From contig CAMRHE010000169.1 in NCBI GenBank assembly GCA_947044405.1, positions 2,046,501 through 2,110,500 on the forward strand: 64,000 bases of DNA. The letters are read 5' to 3'. This DNA comes from Leptodactylus fallax (taxonomy: Eukaryota > Chordata > Amphibia > Anura > Leptodactylidae). The notes beneath the pieces are model-generated. The model did no database searches, was not told the origin of the DNA, and saw only the letters and a list, made by a program, of their open reading frames with translations. The translations under genes were made by a program, and so were the position numbers. This document shows, in pieces, positions 32,891 to 45,864 of this stretch (its first letter is position 1; each line of letters begins with the position of its first letter).

Positions 32891-33194
32891 TTAAGGTCGC
32901 CATGTTGGCCAATAATCTATATAGGGGCAGTTTGAATGTCCTTTGATATCTGTTGTTAGGCAAAATGGATCCTTTGATCTTTCAGGAGATGAGGTGTCTT
33001 GCAGGAGCATATCCCTTTTCCTTATATCAGGACAAATGTATGCTCAAGTAAATGGTGCCTGCTATTATTCAGGTAGGACATGTGAGCCAGATAAACCTTC
33101 ATCTACTAGCTATCTAATATGTATGTCCTTCAGAATTTTCCCTTTAAAAATGTCCATCTAAAACTTACAGCATTTTACTTCTCTAAACCTGGAC

Positions 33195-34096
<902 letters not shown>

Positions 34097-34097
34097 T

Positions 34098-34133
<36 letters not shown>

Positions 34134-34151
34134 TATACATATACACACACA

Positions 34152-34186
<35 letters not shown>

Positions 34187-34225
34187 CGATATATATACAG
34201 TATATATATATATTGGTCTGTCTAC
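34097..34225. repeat. (TA)n and (CA)n microsatellite
   Basis: Compound dinucleotide repeat, mainly TATATA with short ACACAC blocks, beginning at the TA target of the Tc1 fragment. Confidence 0.95.
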
Positions 34226-36145
34226 CTATTTAGCTATCTTTGTATTTATCTTTCTAACTTTCTAATCTTTCTATCTAGGCTCAAAGACTGTGGCTTATAT
34301 ATTTGTGGAGTCTATGCTTAATGCATCTCTTTCTCTATAATGATCCTACTCTGACCAGACTGTATAGGCAAGCCATAAGGTCACCCGACTCAAGCTGTTG
34401 GCGAACTTAATAGGTAGTAGTCTATATGAAAAAACATTTAAGAGTGCCCATAAACCTTCAATAGCTTTGGGCCTAAGACTTGTTCAGCTGACCACTATTC
34501 CTTCTGATCCAACTACGCCATAGACATTCATGTGTGCTCGATTAGAAGAGGGGAATAAGTCACTTCCAAAACATATGTGGTGACGGCTTATCTTCTGTAG
34601 GAACAAAGAATCAGGCATATTGAAGTTCAACATGTCCAATTATACTTTCCCTAATATCATCCGTTGGGAGAAAGTTGGCATACACCCTTACACATAACAT
34701 GAAATCACTGGATTCTGCCAGTTTTGCGCTAATGGATATGGGCAAGATTGCAGACTGTATGTAGAGTTTACACAAGGTCATCATTTCTAAAGCACAGTTA
34801 AGGTTTATATACAATACAGTTTCACTGTGCATTGAAAGGTCTTATACAAGTAGCAGGGAGAGACTTCTGCCAGCACAAAGAGATGCAGGAAAATAACAAT
34901 TTTCATATTTAGAACCTTAGTGTTTTTCCTACTTCTTCACTTATCTTCTTCCATTCATGTCATCAAGCATCTCCTGTACCCTATAACATTTTTTTCTGTG
35001 TAATATTTTTAGCAGGTAAACTCTTATCCGCTTCAGACAGTAAAACCTCACACATGTGGATAACAAAGTGCAGTGCATGCCGAATACACTTTTTCATCAT
35101 AGTCGTGCAAGGGTCATAGTTAAGCATAACAACAATCCAGATGTAGGTTTCAAACACAGATATGTTTGTTACATGTTTTACAAATGTGAGCTTATAATAA
35201 AATGTCTGAAGTTCTAAATGGCTTTGACAGTTTCACTGAAAGAATAGGATGCATGTGTTATGCCTGATCTTAAATCATCTGATCCCCAGATTAGCATTAG
35301 AGTTTCCTCAGCTGGTCGGGGGGCATAACAGGCAACAGAAAGCTTAGTTATGACCCCATAATTGAAGCAGTCTTGGGCTTCTGGACTATTTAGTATATAC
35401 TTAGGAAGAGCACATGCTTTCCAGCAGAGGCTATATAAAATATTATAAAAAAAAAAAATCAGGGTTGTAGAACATTTCATTTACAAGAGCAACAATTAGA
35501 CTCCTACTATGCTTTTACCTTGTGTTTTTTGTCATACAACTCTGCTTTATGGCTGTATTTTTATCCTGATGTTAATTTGTCTTTGAAGTAAAAATAAAAA
35601 GGCAGAAAATAATTACAATAATAATTCAGACAGTAGGTTGTTCACCTATGATAGGAAAATACAAATTATATAGATGTTACAAAATCAAGTCATTGTAGAT
35701 ATAAGGAACCTTGATAGCAAACTTTAGTGCTTGAATCTACTAGGGAATTCTCTACAATAATGTCGCTAATGCATTTTGGATAATACATTTATAATTATAG
35801 AGTGTGCAGCTCCCTGCTGTTTGGAAGTATGATTGTTAAACAATGTGAGATATGTAAGCGGAAAGCCTATTAAAGCACAACTCCCATAACTCCTATCATC
35901 CTTAAATTGACACAAAAAGCACTGGAAAAGAGGGATTAACAGGCAACTTTATCCAAAAATATTTTAGTCACTGTATGCTTGATATGCATGTAAAACCTTA
36001 CTTTTCAACCAGTTGTTTACAAGAGTCATGTGGGGATATTCTTATCTCCTGCACTGGCAGTGTTTGCGTCTCCTCATAAAACAGGCACTCCCAGCAGGGA
36101 TGTGTGCCTGCACTGAAATCTAGCTCATAGCTGACATACATTTCA
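34226..36145. other. Single-copy-looking DNA
   Basis: About 1.9 kb; no gene, RNA or repeat family recognised. Confidence 0.45.
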
Positions 36146-36149
36146 GGCA

Positions 36150-36402
36150 TCACTTCCGCCAGTTTTCTGGCAAAAATGATACTAAATGCAATGGGGCTGA
36201 TGGACCCGTCCCACAGCACAACATATTCAGTGTAGATCATTCCAGTTTTCTGGTATGATTTATAATGAAAATCTACACCAGTTCCTAACTGGTGTAGATC
36301 TCCATTCTGGTGCACCTGATTTACAAAGAGGCCAGAGCCTCTTCATAAATCACTTGTTCCCTGCGCCTGTTCAAACACCAGTCTTAATAAATCTGCCCCT
36401 AT
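36150..36402 (-). repeat. Anuran repeat (AATAAATCTGCCCC family), copy 1
   Basis: Contains CCAGTTTTCTGG twice, the hairpin ATCTACACCAGTT / AACTGGTGTAGAT (36272-36300), GAGGCCAGAGCCTCTTCATA and the end CTTAATAAATCTGCCCCT. The same landmarks in reverse order lie at 55460-55845. Non-coding; class unknown. Confidence 0.55.
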
Positions 36403-36945
36403 GTGTTCTAAAAATAGCTGTCACACAGCTGTTTTTGACCTTCTTGTAAATATACCTTAAGTATGCAATGTAAGTATATCAGTGTTTAATGTTAATGAAT
36501 GAGAGGTCATTAAAAAGTATAAATCCTATCATTAAGTATAATAAACAGCCAACCCTATACAGTATGCAGCAGCTACATCTCCTATGATATAAAGTCAAAC
36601 TTAAGCAACACTAGCTTTGGGAAGCATTGCATTAACTTTGAGATGTCTCATTACATTTTTACAAAGAATTTATCACTAGGAAATATACTTGTTATTTACG
36701 CCAGTGGTATGCATTAATGTAATGTCACAGGAACCATTGACCATCTCATGTGTATGGGGGGAGCCTCTCTCCTGATGATGGGGGAGAGAAGGGTAATGCC
36801 ATTGGATTTCAACATGCATGATCCTTTTGTTTTGGGGGGGAGATAATTCACCACCTGAAGTGGCTGCATCTTACTCTCTTCTCTATTGAGAATGCACACT
36901 TGGCTGAGTGCTTGTATGTGAGAAGTCATTAGCAGAATATAAAGG
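36403..36945. other. Unassigned DNA
   Basis: No gene or repeat boundary recognised. Confidence 0.4.
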
Positions 36946-36949
36946 GACT

Positions 36950-37310
36950 AGAGATGGGCAAATCAACTTGTACCAAACCAGGTTTGACCCAAATACTCCA
37001 ATTGTTAGGCTTTTAACAAAACCTAACAATTTGATATTTGTCTTGGACAAACTAAAATCGCCACTAATGGTAAATTATTATACTCTGGGGTCTCTTCAGA
37101 CCCCAGAGTATAATAGCTGGAGATCCAGGGGAAGTGACAAAAATAAAAAACATGTATGCTCTCTGGAGTCACCACTGAGGCCCAAGAGACCCCCAGAATA
37201 TAATAATTTCCCTTCCAGTTCTATTCAAACAAGTTTGAACTGAACTGGGGGTTCGCTTTGTCCGAATACAGGACAAACAAATCTTCTGGGGTACACCCAT
37301 CTTCAGTAGG
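36950..37310. repeat. CTGGGGTCT-hairpin family, copy 3
   Basis: Flanked by ACTAGAGATGGGCAAATC on the left. The core hairpin TTATTATACTCTGGGGTCTC / CAGACCCCAGAGTATAATA is at 37076-37113, with the tag GCTGGAGATCCAGGGGAAGT. A second half-hairpin, GAGACCCCCAGAATATAATAA, is at 37187-37206. Its centre is shorter than in other copies. Confidence 0.65.
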
Positions 37311-37445
37311 GGCAACACTAAGGTATCTGTTACAGGTCTAAAGAAATATAAGCCAGCAGGAGCACTTACTGCTTGTTTTCTGTGGAACATTTATTTTAGA
37401 AGTCCTAAGTTTAAATGATCGGTTCTGTTTAAAGATTTCTTTTAA

Positions 37446-37630
37446 AGGGAGTCTGTCACCAGAACACAGCATGTTAGCCCCACAGATAGGTTAGGGTCAC
37501 CAAATTAAATAGTGTTTTCCCCTTTGTGATTCGGTGCCTCTGTTGCTGAGATACTGCTGCTTTTGTCAATATGCAATGAGCTCTTCTGAGCAATGATGGC
37601 ATTGCCGTTGCTCCGAGGAGATAATATGCT
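37446..37630. repeat. TTAA-bounded fold-back family (GGGAGTCTGTCACCAG end), partial
   Basis: Starts AGGGAGTCTGTCACCAGAAC after TTAA (37442-37445). It shares GATAGGTTAG, GTGTTTTCCCCTTTG and TTTGTCAATATGCAATGAGC with the copy at 24056-24275, which is in the opposite orientation. The right end was not found. Confidence 0.6.
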
Positions 37631-38407
37631 GGGTTGATGTGTGATAATTTTACAAGATGAGTAACTCCTCATTGATCCTTTGTTATAAACATGGTTGGAC
37701 TCTTTGCTACTAGACTTCTTAATTGACATGTGTAAAGTTTTTGTCATTAGAAAACTAGCTTGTCCCCTCAGTAAAATCCTTCCTCAAATTAAATTCTGCC
37801 TTGTGGTTAGAAACTCATTGAGGATCCAACTGCTATGACTGCACCACAATCTTAAATATTGGGAATCTGTTACCATTAGACAAAGTCTGCTCTGACTTAG
37901 AGTATAGGCACACAAGAAGCCACACACATCTGAAGCCTTTCCCACCTGCAGTAGCCAATTGTTACACATTTTGTAGGTAAAATTGAGGTATTGACCACTG
38001 TGGGTGGGCTAGGTTAGGTCACATTCGGTTACTCTACCATGTGTCCATACCCTTATAAAAAGCAGCAAACATATCCCACAATTTTTGATGCCCATATATC
38101 CTAGTATGACTACGAAAACTGGTGGTCTTGATAGAACAATCTTCTTACAAACCTAGGACTTTGTCAACATTTACATTATTCTATCTAGGTTATGTCACTT
38201 ATTCCTGGCAGACTGATCGAAACCTTCATGGAACAATGGCAGCCATTTAAGACCATTGTAATAAACCGTTGAAAAGTGATAGCACCAATTTGAGTAGAAC
38301 CTAAGGCAGATGGAACTAAGAAAAGGTGTAGAGGTTGGAACTCAAGCCACATTTAGCTTTTCGGGAGTGATGGTTTAATTTATTCTCCATGTAAGCTTAA
38401 TGGATGG

Positions 38408-38455
<48 letters not shown>

Positions 38456-39390
38456 CAGTATATGTATGTTACTAGAAATGTTTGCAAAGTCTAAAAGCTG
38501 AAGTGCAGTAGAATAGTTCTAAAATCTTTCACAATTAAACCTATAACCCCAATTCTCTAACTAGTAACATCTACACCTGCCTTCAACAACTCTATATCAC
38601 GTAGTTATATTTTGAAGAAGGGATATTTATTGATTGTACTTTAGTTGAGACTTGGACAGATTTCGCTTTCTCACATAACCTATTTCTGATGGCAGCCAAT
38701 ATGCTTTTCTCCTTTCTATTCTCTATATATCGATCTGTACAGTTTGCCTTTGTTTCTCTTCCATAGAATTTCACAACTATCTTTTCCTTGTGCCTTTTAT
38801 GTTTCTGAAATAGATTGCTCCCATCTGCAATTACAGTCTCTGCCTGATTTTTTTTTCTCAATTTTCAATGATTTCAATCATCGGCATGAACAATGTTACT
38901 GAACACAGACAGAGAAGAGCCTTTATATCTACAAATAACAAACAAATGTAAATTTATTATGTTGAACAACTATAGAAAATCATTGCATAGTATATTATTA
39001 ATTTCTTAGGCTAAATACGTATCAGGGAGATATCGTTTTAAGTTTAATATTGAATCAATGTTTATTTTTACCCAATACATGATTTCTCATTCAGTAGAGT
39101 AATAGGCAATGCATTAAAGCTTCAGTAAGGTTCATATCTCAAGCTAGTCACCATTTTCACAGCTCTCAGAGAAGTACAATACAAATAGTACTATTATATG
39201 TGCAGAATCTATACATCAAGTCTTATATTTATGTGGCTAAGTCTGTTTTATTGAATAACATTTGATTTTGCTCTTTTTATTTGGGTCTGTATAGATATTT
39301 GAGCTATTTAAAGCAACACTACAGACAAAATGATTTACCGTGTTATGTCTAGTGCAGGGCCGGAGGGGGGTGAACCAGTTTCTTTGACGT
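37631..39390. other. Single-copy-looking DNA with a GATA microsatellite
   Basis: (GATA)n, about 12 units, at 38408-38455. Otherwise no recognised gene or repeat. Confidence 0.5.
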
Positions 39391-39397
39391 TCATTAA

Positions 39398-39805
39398 AGG
39401 GGTTTTCCCATGAACATAACCATGTTTAAGTTTGTAGACAAATAAAAGTTAAAACTTTTTGCAAATATAAGTAATTATAATTTTGTAGAGTTTCTCTAAC
39501 CATCTTAGTGGGGACAGTCTCTTGTCTTGACAATGGATATGATCATGAATGCAGTAAATTTCTATGGCCTGGCACTTGTCAAAACACAGCCATGATTACA
39601 TTATTGTGGACAGGTTATCAGGCAGGAAACTACAGGCATAAGAAGATAAGCGGGCCACAATAAAAAAAAAAAATCATAGATGGGTTTCTGACCATTCCCA
39701 AAACCATAAAAAGTTCCTGGATTCATAGTCATATCCATTGACAACAAATCAAGACAAAATAATGAGATTTTAGGTAACTTTTAATTGTCTACAAATTTAA
39801 CCATT
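39398..39805. mobile_element. TTAA palindrome (AGGGGTTTTCCCATG end), right end lost
   Basis: Begins after TTAA (39394-39397) and follows the copy at 14838-15336 through CATGAACATAACCATG, ACTTGTCAAA, GTTATCAGGCAGG and CTTTTAATTGTCTACAAATT. The last 30 bases, including the right TTAA, are replaced. Confidence 0.75.
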
Positions 39806-39809
39806 ATGT

Positions 39810-40845
39810 CAGGAATCTCAGTTTAGCTGCTGTTGCCTTAAAGATTCCATGCCAACCTGCGAAGCTTCTGCAGTTTTCAGGCCTCTCCTATGTTGATACA
39901 ATGAGCAACTGAGGAGGGATATTTAAACCCTGGGTTGTACCTAGTATGGCTTCCTTATTCTGATTGTTTGTGCTGGACTGCTCTATATTGACCTTTGACT
40001 TGTTACTGGATATTCATTTATTTATTTTGCTTATTTATATAGTGCCATCATACTTTGCAGTGCTTTTACAGAGATATCCACTTGCCTTCCGATTGGAGTG
40101 ATTTTTGGCTTGGACACGTTCAGTATCCTGATTTATCCTCCTGGTTTTTGCCTGCCTTGTTTATCATGGGTTCTGGTTCGTCTTTAGATTGTGGAGCTTT
40201 TATTTCTTATACCAATTTCTGTGGTGACAACTTAGGACCAAAATTCCATCTGGCGTCACTGCTGGTAATGGTGAAGTCGTTCGGGAACTTGGGATCTATC
40301 TCTCAGTGCTGTGTAAGTTTTAAACAACTAGTTATACTGCTCTCTGTTTTCATCCAGTTCCTGCAATTTCTGATATTTAATCCAGATATACTATCATAAC
40401 ACACTGTTATGTTCATTGGAAAACACCTTTAAAACATTGATTTGTGCACTGGGTTTAGTCAGTAGTGTTCCTTTAAATTTAGTATTCTACATTAAAGTGG
40501 TAAGATAAGTTATCAATATCAGCATCCTCACAATCAGCTGATAAATGTAAATTGTAAGGCTCCATACACTGTGTAGTGGCTATGCAGTGCTATTGCAGCT
40601 CAGCTCCTATTAATGGGTTATCTTCAGATAACCAGGATAAAATGAAACCTTTTACTAGAATAAAAAACAATATGAGATTATCAAAAGGATATAATGTAAA
40701 TGGGTATTGTGTGTTTTCAGTGAAAACAGGGGTTGATTCTATCTTCAGCCACCTAGGCAATCCAACATGCAGGAACAATCCAAGCTACTGCCAAATAAAG
40801 TATTTACTGCTAAGAAAAAAAAAATAATTACATGCTCTAAGGAGT
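39810..40845. other. Unassigned, partly repeat-like DNA
   Basis: 40020-40072 (TTGCTTATTTATATAGTGCC then ATCATACTTTGCAG) is a motif I recognise from dispersed frog repeats. The surrounding 39840-40340 has an open stretch without stop on the plus strand but no protein motif. Confidence 0.35.
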
Positions 40846-40849
40846 CGCA

Positions 40850-41640
40850 ATGGACTTTCAGTAATCCTAATGTTATCTTTGAGTTTACAAACAAAGATAA
40901 CCTACACTGTCCAAGCTTTCATCAGCAAACTGCAATTTAGCTGACTTGATTGCCTAGATGGCAGAGCAGAAGATAACAGATCTGAAATTAATACAAAGAA
41001 CTCAGCCCCCTTCCCCTTCAGAGAATAGTGAGTCATGTCATCTGTCCTGGATCAGATAACAGGCTGACTGCCTTGACAAAGGTTTGTACTATGGGAGGAA
41101 TAAGTACACATATCAGGCAAACGAAACAACATTGCTAAAGCAACGTATTTAGGAAAACTCTTGAATTTATGTATGCTAGTAGTATAAATAGGATTCTTGA
41201 GCTGGGAATATCCATTTTAATACAACCGATCTTACATATTTGTGAAAACTAGAGCAAAGAAACCATGGAGATATTATAGCAGATCCTAAGTACTCTGATG
41301 CACAGGTGCCCAAAAATGGTGGCAAGACAATTCTTTAAAGGGTATTCCCATCTCAAGGATCCTAGCTATACTGGTAGCTTATGTAAATTCAAGATTTTTC
41401 CTAAATACATTGCTTTAGCAATGCAGCTTTGTATACCTGCTATGTGAAATTATTCCTCCCATTGTTTACATATGTTTCCATGGAGCAAGACCTGATAAGA
41501 CAGGACAAATGTCAGTCACTGCTTTCTGGGGGCAGGCGGGGGGGGCTGAGTGCTCTCACTGTTATCTACAGCTCTGCTGGCAGGAAAATCAGTTCAGCTA
41601 ATTGCAGTTTGCTGATAAAAACATGTCTGTAAACACAAAG
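40850..41640. repeat. Two inverted copies of a 0.3-kb repeat
   Basis: Arm 1 (about 40870-41216) runs from CAGCAAACTGCAATTTAGCT to GAGCTGGGAATATCC and is followed by TTAA (41217-41220). Arm 2 (41339 to about 41640) starts AGGGTATTCCCATCTCAAGG after TTAA (41335-41338) and ends near the reverse complement of CAGCAAACTGCAATTAGCTG. The arms also share ATTGCTAAAGCAA and GGGAGGAATAA. About 120 bases separate them. Confidence 0.7.
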
Positions 41641-41706
41641 ATAACACTGAGTCTGTTCTGTAGAAACATGGTAAGTGTTCTATACAAACCTGTGTAATGT
41701 AATATA

Positions 41707-43310
41707 CAGTGGGGAAAAAAAGTATTTAGTCAGCCACCAATTGTGCAAGTTCTCCCACTTAAAAAGATGAGAGAGGCCTCTAATTGACATCATAGGTAGA
41801 CCTCAACTATGAGAGACAAAATGAGAAAACATATCTAGAAAATCACATTGTCTGATTTTTAAAGAATTTATTTGCAAATTATGGTGGAAAATAAGTATTT
41901 GGTCACCTACAAACAAGCCAGATTTCTAGCTCTCACAGACCTGTAACTTCTTCTTTAAGAGGCTCCTCTGTCCTCCACTCATTACCTGTAGTAATGGCAC
42001 CTGTTTGACATTGTTATCAGTATAAAAGACGCCTGTCCACAACCTCAAAGAGTCACACTCCAAATTCTACTATGGTGAAGACCAAAGAGCTGTGGAAGGA
42101 CACCAGAAACAAAATTGTAGACCTGCACCAGGCTGGGAAGACTGAATCTACAATAGGCAAGCAGCTTGGTGTGAAGAAATCAACTGTTGGAGCAATAATT
42201 AGAAAATGGAAGACATACAAGACCACTGATAATCTCCCTCGATCAGGGGCTCCATGCAAGATCTCACCACGTGGGGTCAAAATGATCACAAGAATGGTGA
42301 GCAAAAATCCCAGAACCACACAGGGGGACCTAGTGAATGACCTGCAGAAAGCTGGGACTAACGTAACAAAGGCTACCATTAGTAACACACTACGCCGCCA
42401 GGGACTCAGATCCTGCATTGCCAGAAGTGTTCCCATGCTTAAGCCAGTGCATATCCGGGCCCATCTGAAGTTTTCTAGAGAGCATTTTGATGTTCCAGAA
42501 GAGTATTGGGAGAATGTCATATGGTCAGATGAAACCAAAGTAGAACTGTTTGGTAGAAACACAACTCCTCGTGTTTGGAGGAAAGTGAATGCTGAGTTGC
42601 ATCCAAAGAACACCATACCTACTGTGAAGCATGGGGGTGGCAACATTATGCTTTGGGGCTGTTTCTCTGGAAAGGGACCAGGACGACTGATCTGTGTACA
42701 TGAAAGAATGAATGGGGCCATGTATTGTGAGATTTTGAGTGCAAACCTCCTTAGATCAGCAAGGGCATTGAAGATGAAATGTGGCTGGGTCTTTCAGCAT
42801 GACAATGATCCCAAGCACACCGCCAGGGCAACGAAGGAGTGGCTTCGTAAGAAGCATTTCAAGGTTCTGGAGTGGCCTAGCCAGTCTCCAGATCTCAACC
42901 CCATAGAAAACCTTTGGAGGGAGTTGAAAGTCCGTGTTGCCCAGCGACAGCCCCAAAACATCACTGCTCTAGAGGAGATCTTCATGGAGGAAAGGGCCAA
43001 AATACCAGCAACAGTGTGTGCCAACCTTGTGAAGACTTACAGAAAACGTTTGACCTCTGTCATTGCCAACAAAGGATATATAATAAAGTATTGAGATTAA
43101 CTTTTGTTATTTACCAAATACTTATTTTCCACCATAATTTGCAAATCAATTCTTTAAAAATCAGACAATGTGATTTTCTGGATTTGTTTTCTCATTTTGT
43201 CTCTCATAGTTGAGGTCTACCTATGATGTCAATTACAGGCCTCTCTCATCTTTTTAAGTGGGAGAACTTGAACAATTGGCGGCTGACTAAATACTTTTTT
43301 TTCCCCACTG
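41707..43310 (+). mobile_element. Complete Tc1-like element with intact transposase
   Basis: 1604 bp between TA at 41705-41706 and 43311-43312. The terminal inverted repeats are about 205 bp, beginning CAGTGGGGAAAAAAAGTATT and ending with its reverse complement. The inner borders are TTATGGTGGAAAATAAGTAT and ATACTTATTTTCCACCATAA. The two repeats are almost identical, which with the open gene suggests a young copy. It is the only element in the window that looks complete. Confidence 0.95.
42072..43094 (+). CDS. Tc1-like transposase, DD34E, apparently intact
   Basis: 340 residues, the standard Tc1 length, starting [14 protein letters not shown]. The paired-like DNA-binding region comprises HTH 1 (about 5-48, with [20 protein letters not shown]), a linker with [12 protein letters not shown] in place of the usual GRPR (about 57-68), and HTH 2 (about 70-120). 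Catalytic residues are D153 (WSDETK), D244 (FQHDNDPKH) and E279 (DLNPIENLW), with 34 residues between the last two. The glycine-rich box [15 protein letters not shown] is at 184-198 and the C-terminus is [12 protein letters not shown]. There is no stop or frameshift. It would be made in the nucleus-targeted form typical of the family and act on its own terminal repeats. The promoter is presumably in the left repeat or 5'UTR. Whether it is active cannot be told from sequence. Confidence 0.95.
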   Translation: MVKTKELWKDTRNKIVDLHQAGKTESTIGKQLGVKKSTVGAIIRKWKTYKTTDNLPRSGAPCKISPRGVKMITRMVSKNPRTTQGDLVNDLQKAGTNVTKATISNTLRRQGLRSCIARSVPMLKPVHIRAHLKFSREHFDVPEEYWENVIWSDETKVELFGRNTTPRVWRKVNAELHPKNTIPTVKHGGGNIMLWGCFSGKGPGRLICVHERMNGAMYCEILSANLLRSARALKMKCGWVFQHDNDPKHTARATKEWLRKKHFKVLEWPSQSPDLNPIENLWRELKVRVAQRQPQNITALEEIFMEERAKIPATVCANLVKTYRKRLTSVIANKGYIIKY

Positions 43311-43525
43311 TACATTTACTGTGCATACTATTTGATCTGCATTTATATTAGATTTCTATTAATCATAATAAATAATCTCTAATGGTAAAGGCAAAGTCTA
43401 TATTATATTAGTTCATAGTGTCCTGTTCAGCAAGCTGAGGGGAGTTGGCTTTGACTGTTTGATGAAGAATACAGGAAGTAAGAAGAAGAGACAGCAGGCA
43501 AAGCTGCTGAAACATGGAGACAGTT

Positions 43526-43659
43526 TCCTCTGCAGACTTTCTGCTTCAATTATACCTATATGGAAATCACCGCATGTCCGCAGTGCATTTTTTACCGCAA
43601 AGTGGGAATGGGATTCGCTACTTTGCTGTGACTGTAAAACACCGTGTGGGGCCCCGGCC
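43526..43659. mobile_element. Harbinger-like MITE, one half
   Basis: CCTCTGCAGACTTTCTGCTT, TATACCTATATGGAAATCAC and the terminus ACCGTGTGGGGCCCCGGCC followed by TTA. The other end is missing. Confidence 0.55.
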
Positions 43660-43662
43660 TTA

Positions 43663-44025
43663 AGTGGCATTAGATAAATTTATACTTCAGTCAAACATTA
43701 CTAATAGTAATACTAGTGCTAAGTCCTAAGGTTCTAGGCCAAAGGAAAAATATCCCACTTTTCTCTGATAGAATTTGTTCGCGTCTTTGAGACAGATTTA
43801 ACATATGGTCCTCATATGGAATGTTACTATGATAGTACCTATATACGTATATGAAGGTGATCTAAAAAATGTCACTCAAACAAAATTCATATTTGCCATG
43901 TAATATAAGTGCTGTAAACCAGAGTATAATATCAGCATAGATAGTCAGATGTCTGACAGCAGTTTATCTCCCTAGCCCTGTAACAACAAATGTTAACACT
44001 GGACTACCAAGTTTCATATTATTTG
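43663..44025. other. Unassigned DNA
   Basis: No gene or repeat boundary recognised. Confidence 0.4.
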
Positions 44026-44119
44026 AATACTTACAGGGGCGCACCGCTAATGAGGCGAAGTGAGGTGGCCGCCTCAGGCGGCACTGTCTGTCACTGTCTG
44101 GGGGGCGGCATTTTTTACA

Positions 44120-44290
44120 TTCTGTTTACCGTAAACCAGCCCAGGACAGGCCACTTAAAAAAAAAAAAAAAAAGCTACGTGATACCTGTCCAGGGCTGGT
44201 TTACGAGATCTCCGCATCTCGGCGCAGGCGGCGATACAATGACGTCATCACGCCTCCTACGCTGAGATGCGGACGCGGGTGAAGACGAGG
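44120..44290. repeat. GC-rich palindromes near left end of hAT composite
   Basis: GTAAACCAGCCCAGGACAGG pairs with CCTGTCCAGGGCTGGTTTAC across an A-rich loop (44131-44205). GATCTCCGCATCTCGGCGC pairs in part with GCTGAGATGCGGAC (44208-44274). TGACGTCA occurs at 44240-44247. Confidence 0.65.
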
Positions 44291-44457
44291 AGGTGGCTCC
44301 ATCAAGGGATCGCAAGTAAGTGAGGAGAATCCCCGCACTTATCAATCCCCGCACCTGCTGTGGCCGTCTCTGCTTCCCCTTCTGCTATGGGACGCAGAAG
44401 GGGGAATCAGAAGTGGCTGTGAGCAGCAGCAGGGATCGGTAAGTGAGGCCAAATACT

Positions 44458-44735
44458 ACTATTATTATACTCCGGGGTCTTTTCAGACCCCGGAATATAA
44501 TAATCGGAGAACCAGGGGAGGCGATAAACATAAAAACCAATGCTACTTACCTCTCCTGCGATCCGATGTTACTCAAAGCAGGCTTTGGCCTTCTTTGATG
44601 ACGTCCCAGGCGTCACGTGAGCCAGGCCGACGTCATTATGTTATGACTCCGGTCTATGCGACATTGAAGAGGGCTGAAAGCAGGGAGTGCACCGGAGCAC
44701 AGGTAAGTAACAGTGGTTTTTATGTTTGTCATGGG
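44458..44735. repeat. CTGGGGTCT-hairpin family, copy 4
   Basis: Hairpin TTATTATACTCCGGGGTCTT / CAGACCCCGGAATATAATAA with the tag CGGAGAACCAGGGGAGGCG. Then TACTTACCTCTCCTGCG and GCACAGGTAAGTAACAGTG form the outer arms, and GATGACGTCCCAGGCGTCAC lies near the centre. Confidence 0.65.
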
Positions 44736-44736
44736 T

Positions 44737-45585
44737 GGGTTACTATGGAGCAGAATATTGTGTGCAGGGGCCACTATGGGGCATAATTACGTGTGCAGGG
44801 GCCACTTAGGAGCATAATACTGTGTGCAGGGGCCACTGCGAGGGATAATACTATGTGCAGGGGCGACTATGAAGCATAATACCGTGTGCAGGGGCCACTG
44901 TGGGTCATAATACCGTGTGCAGGTGTCGTTGCGGGGCATAATACCATGTGCAGGGGTCGCTGCGGGGCATAATACCATGTGCAGGGGCCACTGCGGGGCA
45001 TAATACCGTTGCAGGGGTCGCTGCGGGGGCATAATACCATGTGCAGGGGCCGCTGCGGGGCATAATCCCATGTGCAGGGGCCGCTGCAGGGCATAATACC
45101 GTGTGCAGGGGTCGCTGCGGGTCATAATACCGTGTGCAGGTGTCGCTGCGGGGCATAATACCATGTGCAGGGGCCGCTGCGGGGCATAATCCTGTGTGCA
45201 GGGGCCGCTGCAGGGCATAATACCGTGTGCAGAGGTCGCTGCGGGTCATAATACCGTGTGCAGGTGTCGATGCGGGGCATAATACCATGTGCAGGGGTCG
45301 CTGCGGGGCATAATACCGTGTGCAGGGGCCACTGCTGGGCATAATACCGTTGCAGAGGTCGCTGTGGGGCATAATACCATGTGCAGGGGCCGCTGCGGGG
45401 CATAATACCGTGTGCAGGGGCCACTGCAGGGCATAATACCGTGTGCAGGGTCCACTGCGGGGTATAATACTGTGTGCAGGGGTCGCTGCGGGGCATAATA
45501 CCGTGTGCAGGGTCCGCTGCGGGGCAAAATACTATGTAATACTGTGTGCAGGGGCCGCTGTGGGCCATAATACCGTGTAATACAG
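44737..45585. repeat. 31-bp minisatellite, array 2 (about 27 units)
   Basis: Successive CATAATACC landmarks lie exactly 31 bases apart (for example 45123, 45154 and 45185). Each unit has CATAATACCGTGTGCAGGGG then CCGCTGCGGGG, with point variants (T or C at several sites, occasional 1-base losses). Because 31 is not divisible by 3 and the unit has no stop on the minus strand, long frames appear there. They are by-products and not genes. Confidence 0.95.
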
Positions 45586-45594
45586 TATTAAAAA

Positions 45595-45838
45595 AAAAAA
45601 CACCTACTCACCTGTCCCTTATGCTCCGATGTCTCCCACCGCAGTCTGGTTCTGCTGCTCTGGTGTTTTCTTCTGGCTGAATTCCCCGCCGCACATGACC
45701 GCTGAGGTTGCTGATACGGAACATCACAGTGCTGTGCGGAAGAAAACACTGGAGCAGTAGGACTGAAACGCGCTGGTAGACACCGGAGCACCTTCCCCAG
45801 CCTCATATTAAAAAAAGTGGTTATTCTGGACAACCCTT
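45595..45838. mobile_element. TTAA palindrome, left end lost
   Basis: CACCTACTCACCTGTCCC, CTCCGATGTCTCCCACCGC and the right end GGTTATTCTGGACAACCCT next to TTAA (45839-45842). Matches the copy at 3973-4380 in order, including TTTTCTTCTGGCTGAATTCC against TCTTTTTGACGGAATTCC. Confidence 0.6.
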
Positions 45839-45864
45839 TTAAGGTGGCACTTGGGCTTTATTAA

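Noticed and set aside
40055..40399. 114-codon plus-strand frame starting MQCFYRDIHLP
   Set aside because: No domain, composition of repeat-like DNA, no splice or promoter evidence.
42053..42721. 222-codon minus-strand frame
   Set aside because: Antisense shadow of the intact Tc1 transposase gene; no independent motif.
44787..45568. Long overlapping minus-strand open frames with repeated PCTRYYAPQRPLHTVLCPA-like protein
   Set aside because: Direct product of translating a stop-free 31-bp tandem repeat in all three phases; no start context or family.
44737..45585. CRISPR-like regular array
   Set aside because: Units are contiguous with no spacers and the genome is a vertebrate; it is a minisatellite.
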